Shown here piece after piece: positions 23,782 through 27,340 of a stretch of DNA of 27,340 bases. Source of the stretch: Chloroflexota bacterium (GTDB taxonomy: Bacteria > Chloroflexota > Anaerolineae > Aggregatilineales > UBA2796); NCBI GenBank assembly GCA_017743585.1, contig JAGHYP010000005.1, positions 1 through 27,340 on the forward strand. Direction: 5' to 3'. Position 1 is the first letter of the stretch; each line of letters starts with the position of its first letter. The position numbers and the translations under genes are program-made. The notes under the pieces were generated by a model that saw nothing but the letters and a program-made list of their open reading frames with translations, made no database searches and was not told the DNA's origin.

Positions 23782-24168
23782 TCACTTCTTCTTTGCGCCG
23801 CGCCGACGACCGCGCCCGGCTACTGTCTTCCTCGGGCCGCGCTTGGTGCGCGCGTTCGTGCGCGTCCGTTGACCGCGCACAGGCAGATTACGACGATGCC
23901 GCAAGCCGCGGTAGCAGCCGATCTCGATCAGGCGTTTAATGTTGAGCTGCACTTCTCGGCGCAACTCGCCTTCCACGCGGTAGTTGCTGACTGCGTCGCG
24001 CAGCAGCGTGATCTCCGCTTCGGTCAGGTCGCGCACGCGCTTGTTCGGATCAACATTGGTCGCTTTCAAAATTTCCCTGCTGCGCGGTCTGCCAATGCCA
24101 TAGATGTAGGTGAGCGCCACTTCAACGCGCTTATCGCGCGGCAGGTCTACACCTTCGATACGTGCCAT
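23782..24168 (-). CDS. rpsM: 30S ribosomal protein S13
   Basis: 128 residues from ATG 24168: MARIEGVDLPRDKRVEVALTYIYGIG, then the C-terminal GLRHRRNLPVRGQRTRTNAR and a basic GRGRRRGAKKK tail, all standard S13. The frame is open upstream to 24462, but that part shows no S13 similarity, and AGGAG lies 5 bases before 24168. First gene of the ribosomal operon here; rpmJ and infA, which often precede it, are not present. Confidence 0.97.
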   Translation of the reverse strand: MARIEGVDLPRDKRVEVALTYIYGIGRPRSREILKATNVDPNKRVRDLTEAEITLLRDAVSNYRVEGELRREVQLNIKRLIEIGCYRGLRHRRNLPVRGQRTRTNARTKRGPRKTVAGRGRRRGAKKK

Positions 24169-24226
24169 GCCAACTCCTGCTTTGCTTGAACATGCGAACT
24201 GAACAGAGTAGCCGCTATTGAGTGAG

Positions 24227-24255
24227 ACTTTATAACGGCGCGGCGCGTCTGTCAA
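24227..24255 (-). promoter_or_regulatory. Strong promoter of the rpsM-rpsI operon
   Basis: On the minus strand a perfect TTGACA (24250-24255), 17 bases, and TAAAGT (24227-24232). The start would be near 24220, giving a leader of about 52 bases before rpsM. It is one of the best promoter matches in the window, as expected for ribosomal genes. Confidence 0.66.
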
Positions 24256-24469
24256 GCGAGGCGCCTCACGCGGCGCGCTGAGCTGAGCGCTACGTCCTAA
24301 TAGTAGTGAGTATCTGTGCGCAGCCGCGCCGCGACTAGGCGAGCGAGCTTCTGACGGTCTGAATTTGAGCGGAGAGAGCGGGAGCGCCGAATGTATCGGG
24401 CGCTTGGTGGCGCGATTGAGCTTGGGCGCCATCGCTCTCTCGGTTGAGTGCAAGGGCATCACGGCGCGC

Positions 24470-24475
24470 TATAAT
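24470..24475 (+). promoter_or_regulatory. Consensus -10 box before the first terminal membrane protein gene
   Basis: A perfect TATAAT at 24470-24475. TTGAGT at 24444-24449 is 20 bases away, too far for a normal -35. Transcription from here, near 24482, excludes the upstream starts of the following frame. Confidence 0.4.
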
Positions 24476-24508
24476 TGGCGCGCGCCATTTGCCGAGCAGG
24501 ATATGGGC

Positions 24509-26065
24509 ATGTTCTTCAGCCGTGTTGCGCCTATCTACCGCCGCGACATGCTGCGTGTGGTGTTTCTTGCTTTTTTGATCGGCGCGGCGGCGTCGATTCT
24601 GATCGAGCAGCCCGGCTACACGGATGCTTTCTACTACTACAACGCAGCGCAGCGCATGGCAAGTGGCCTAGGCATGACCGACGCCGCCATCTGGACGTAC
24701 ATCGGCGCGCCTGCAGGTCTGCCCATTCCGAGCCATCTATACTGGCAGCCGCTGCCGTCATTCGTCGCGTTCGGCGGCATGAGCTTGTTCGGCGTGCATT
24801 TTGGCGCAGCGCAGCTCGCTTTCCTGCCGCTCTACGCGTTGTCGGCAGCTCTAGGGTATGCGCTCGGCGCGCTGTTGAGCAAATCGCGGGGCGGGGCTTG
24901 GCTTGCCGCATTGCTGACCCTGTTCAGCGGCTATTACTTTCCGTATTGGTTCACCACGTCCACTGTTGCGCCATTTGGCGTCTTCGGCGCGCTCAGCCTG
25001 CTGAGCATGGGACTCGGTCGCAAGACAGGCCTTTGGACATGGTTCGCGTTGAGCGGCGCTTGTGCCGCGCTCGCACACTTGACGCGCTCGGATGGCTTGC
25101 TCTTGCTTGTGATCTTGCCTGTAGTGGCTATGTGGCGCGCGGCGCTGCGCGAGGGTCTGCGCGCGGCGATGGCAGGCGTCCTCGCTTACGGCGCGCTGAT
25201 GGCCCCGTGGTGGCTGCGCACTTTGGCGGTCACGGGCGCGCCGCTGCCAATCGGCGGCTTAGAGACGGCGTTCATGCGCAGCTACGATGAAATCGCCAAC
25301 TATCCTGCAGGCATCAGGCTGACCGATTTTTTGAGCTGGGGCGTTGAAAATATCATCGGATCGCGGCTGTGGGCGCTGAGCGTGAACGTGCCGCGCTTCA
25401 TCGGCGAGCAAGGCATGATCGCGATGCTGCCGCTGATGCTCTACGGCGCGTGGCGCAAGCGCGACGAGCCGGTCTTGAGCGGCTTCCTGCTCTACGCGCC
25501 GCTTCTCTTCGCATTGATGACTTTCATCTTCGCGTTTCCCGGCGCGCGCGGCGGCTTATTTCACAGCGGCGCGGCGCTCGTGCCGTTCTGGGCGGCGCTC
25601 GGCGCAGTTGGCCTAGACGACGCCTTAACCTACATCGCGCTGCGCCGCCGATGGCGACTGAGCCAAGCGAAGGCCGTCTTCGGCAGCGCGCTCGCCTTGT
25701 GGGCGATCTCGCTCAGCCTGTGGACGCTCGGAAACAAGCGCGCTGAGTGGAACAATAGCGGCGCGTTCTACACAGCGCTCAATCTGCCGCGCGAGGCAAT
25801 TGTGATGATCAACGATCCGCCGGCGCTGTACTATTTCACTGGCAACATGGGCGTCGTGCTGCCGAATGCGCCGCCGAGCAGCATCAGCGACCTAGCGGCG
25901 CGCTATGGCGTGACGCACGTCGTGGTAGATCGCAACCACACACAGCCGATGGGAGCGCTGTGGCGCGGGCAGGATGTGCCGTCTTTTCTCGAGCCTCTCT
26001 ACTACGATGGCACAGTGCGCATTTATCGCGTGCGCGCGCAAGGAGAGGGGGGTGAAGTTAACTGA
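24509..26065 (+). CDS. GT-C-like membrane glycosyltransferase (family 39-like)
   Basis: About 518 residues. The first hydrophobic helix is followed by GYTDAFYYYNAAQRMASGLG, the acidic loop with Asp and aromatic residues that marks GT-C glycosyltransferases using lipid-phosphate sugars. About ten more helices follow, then a C-terminal soluble part (from about PREAIVMINDPPALYYFTG) with a small alpha/beta look. The frame is open from 24365, but a TATAAT at 24470 points to a later start. ATG 24509 has CAGGA at good spacing, and ATG 24503 is the alternative. The sugar and acceptor are unknown. The next gene overlaps its end by 14 bases. Confidence 0.77.
   Translation: MFFSRVAPIYRRDMLRVVFLAFLIGAAASILIEQPGYTDAFYYYNAAQRMASGLGMTDAAIWTYIGAPAGLPIPSHLYWQPLPSFVAFGGMSLFGVHFGAAQLAFLPLYALSAALGYALGALLSKSRGGAWLAALLTLFSGYYFPYWFTTSTVAPFGVFGALSLLSMGLGRKTGLWTWFALSGACAALAHLTRSDGLLLLVILPVVAMWRAALREGLRAAMAGVLAYGALMAPWWLRTLAVTGAPLPIGGLETAFMRSYDEIANYPAGIRLTDFLSWGVENIIGSRLWALSVNVPRFIGEQGMIAMLPLMLYGAWRKRDEPVLSGFLLYAPLLFALMTFIFAFPGARGGLFHSGAALVPFWAALGAVGLDDALTYIALRRRWRLSQAKAVFGSALALWAISLSLWTLGNKRAEWNNSGAFYTALNLPREAIVMINDPPALYYFTGNMGVVLPNAPPSSISDLAARYGVTHVVVDRNHTQPMGALWRGQDVPSFLEPLYYDGTVRIYRVRAQGEGGEVN
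26042..26045 (+). promoter_or_regulatory. Shine-Dalgarno for the overlapping downstream gene
   Basis: GGAG (in GGAGAGGGGG), 6 bases before GTG 26052 and inside the last codons of the upstream gene. It supports the GTG start and coupled translation. Confidence 0.55.
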
Positions 26066-27340
26066 GCTGCGCCGTCGCGACGCTTTCTTCGCGCTTCTGG
26101 CGCTGATCGGCGTCTTTGGCTATCTGCTGGCGGCGCACAACAGCGGCGGGCTTGGCTTTCCACTTGACGACGCTTGGATTCATCAGACATACGGGCGCAA
26201 TCTAGCGCAGACAGGCACGTGGTCATTTGTGGCAGGCGTGCCGAGCGGCGGCTCGACTTCGCCGCTATACACGCTTTTGTTGGCGCTTGGCTATGCGCTG
26301 CGCTTGCCGTACATGCTGTGGACAGCGCTCTTGGGCGCGGCGGCGCTGACGCTGATAGGCATGTTCGGCGCGCGCTTGGCAGAGCGACTGTTCGCAGGCG
26401 TGCGAAACATCGGCTGGTGGACGGGCACAGCGCTCTGCCTGACGTGGCACTTGATCTGGAGCGCGGCGAGCGGCATGGAAACCGCGCTCTTCGCTGCGCT
26501 CGCGATCGTCGCCCTTGAAGTGGCAGCGCGGCAATTGCGAACTGAGCTGAGGCCGCGCGCGCGCTTGTTCGGCGGCGCTGCTCTGGGCGCAGTTTGCGCG
26601 GCGCTCATCGCGGCGCGCCCTGAAGGGATGCTTTTAGCGGGCATGATCGGCGTGACGCTTCTGCCTGCGCTGGCCCGTGATCGGCGCGGCGCGCTCGCAT
26701 GGCTGATCGGCGCTTCAATCGCGGGCAGCGTTTGCCTTGCCCCATATCTTCTGCTCAACTTGAGCGTGAGCGGCGCGCCATTGCCGAACACGTTCAATGC
26801 CAAGCAGGCGCAATTCGCGCCGCTTTTGGCCCGCGGCCTGCTCACCAACTTCATCGAGATGCTGCGACCGCTGACGGCAGGCGCGCAGATCTCGTTGAGC
26901 ATCGGCGCGTTGTTCGCTGTGAGCGATCTGCTGCGCCGGCATATGCCGCCGGAACGCGCGTTCGTGTTGCTGCCTTTGCTGTGGCCGCTCGCGCTGATCT
27001 TGCTCTACGCGCTGCTTCTGCCCGCCAGCTATCAGCACGGACGTTATGTGATACCTGCCTTGCCGACGTTCATCGTGATCGGCGTAGGCGGCACGCTGAT
27101 TCTTGGCAAGAGGCTTGCGGCGCGCAGACGGAGCGCATTCCTGCGCGTGGCAGTGCGCAGCCTGTGGACGTTGTGCCTTGTGTTGTTTCCGATCTTCGCG
27201 CTGATCGGCGCACGCGTCTTCGCCGAGGATGTGCAGATGATCAACTCAGAGATGGTGGCGGCGGCGCATTGGCTGCGCGAAAACGTGCCACCTGATGAGT
27301 TGCTGGCAGTCCACGATATCGGCGCGGTCGTTTTTTTCGC
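26052..27340 (+). CDS. Second GT-C-like membrane glycosyltransferase, 3' end outside window
   Basis: At least 429 residues, still open at the window end. It begins at GTG 26052 (KLTELRRRDAFFALLALIG), overlapping the previous stop by 14 bases. After the first helix comes GFPLDDAWIHQTYGRNLAQTG, the DD-containing loop of GT-C enzymes, then AGVPSGGSTSPLYTLLLAL. A further set of helices and a YQHGRYVIPALP segment follow, and a soluble part begins near NSEMVAAAHWLRENVPPDE. It is a diverged relative of the upstream protein rather than a recent copy. Together they may build one glycan or glycolipid, but the product is unknown. Confidence 0.78.
   Translation, partial: MKLTELRRRDAFFALLALIGVFGYLLAAHNSGGLGFPLDDAWIHQTYGRNLAQTGTWSFVAGVPSGGSTSPLYTLLLALGYALRLPYMLWTALLGAAALTLIGMFGARLAERLFAGVRNIGWWTGTALCLTWHLIWSAASGMETALFAALAIVALEVAARQLRTELRPRARLFGGAALGAVCAALIAARPEGMLLAGMIGVTLLPALARDRRGALAWLIGASIAGSVCLAPYLLLNLSVSGAPLPNTFNAKQAQFAPLLARGLLTNFIEMLRPLTAGAQISLSIGALFAVSDLLRRHMPPERAFVLLPLLWPLALILLYALLLPASYQHGRYVIPALPTFIVIGVGGTLILGKRLAARRRSAFLRVAVRSLWTLCLVLFPIFALIGARVFAEDVQMINSEMVAAAHWLRENVPPDELLAVHDIGAVVFF

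Noticed and set aside
24169..24462. N-terminal extension of S13
   Set aside because: The extension has no S13 similarity. The promoter at 24227-24255 lies inside it, and the ATG at 24168 has a good Shine-Dalgarno.
24365..24508. Upstream start of the first terminal glycosyltransferase-like gene
   Set aside because: A consensus TATAAT at 24470-24475 lies within it, and the membrane helix starts only after the later ATG codons.

Overview
The window reads as chromosomal DNA from a GC-rich bacterium, most likely a member of Chloroflexota (Anaerolineae-like or a close relative). This is inferred from several things: protein sequence character, a membrane glycosyltransferase-like protein ending in a beta-rich domain of a kind common in that phylum, a transmembrane Mur ligase, a Rieske/cytochrome b/diheme cytochrome c operon, and an rpsM-rpsK-rpsD-rpoA-rplQ-truA-rplM-rpsI block. 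Coding density is very high, many genes overlap or nearly touch, and GTG starts are common. I see no insertion sequence, prophage, CRISPR array or integrase, so this looks like core genome.

Layout. Positions 1-2542 (minus) hold a plant-like cystathionine gamma-synthase, homoserine kinase (thrB) and the start of obg, driven by a good promoter at 2592-2620. Diverging from it is a tRNA-Gly(GCC) with its own promoter and terminator. Positions 2849-6477 (plus) hold a SAM methyltransferase, an EthD-like protein, a small membrane ORF, a prepilin-peptidase-like protein and an aldehyde dehydrogenase. Positions 6555-12133 (plus) form a tight cell-wall-flavoured run: a divergent MurA-like protein without the usual catalytic Cys and Lys, an alpha/beta hydrolase, a Mur ligase with a multi-pass membrane N-terminus, D-Ala-D-Ala ligase, and a dual-specificity-type phosphatase. 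Positions 12117-15153 (minus) hold a large membrane protein and an FmdB-type zinc ribbon protein. Positions 15437-19204 (plus) hold a quinol:cytochrome c oxidoreductase operon (Rieske, fused cytochrome b, diheme cytochrome c). A perfect 15-bp hairpin at 19232-19269 separates it from the convergent ribosomal operon (19290-24168, minus). Positions 24509-27340 (plus) hold two overlapping GT-C-like membrane proteins, the second cut by the window end.

How the genes work together. ThrB and the cystathionine synthase suggest that O-phosphohomoserine is the branch point for both threonine and methionine. The Rieske/b/c operon should oxidise quinol (probably menaquinone) and pass electrons to soluble or membrane c-type carriers. 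The MurA-like/Mur-ligase/Ddl run suggests a peptidoglycan-related step, but two of its members are divergent and their substrates are unknown. The most unusual features are the coiled coil inserted inside the first cytochrome c domain, the cytochrome b with long N- and C-terminal soluble additions and a non-PEWY Qo motif, and the MurA-like/transmembrane Mur ligase pair. I did not find a clearly new multi-gene defence or mobile system.
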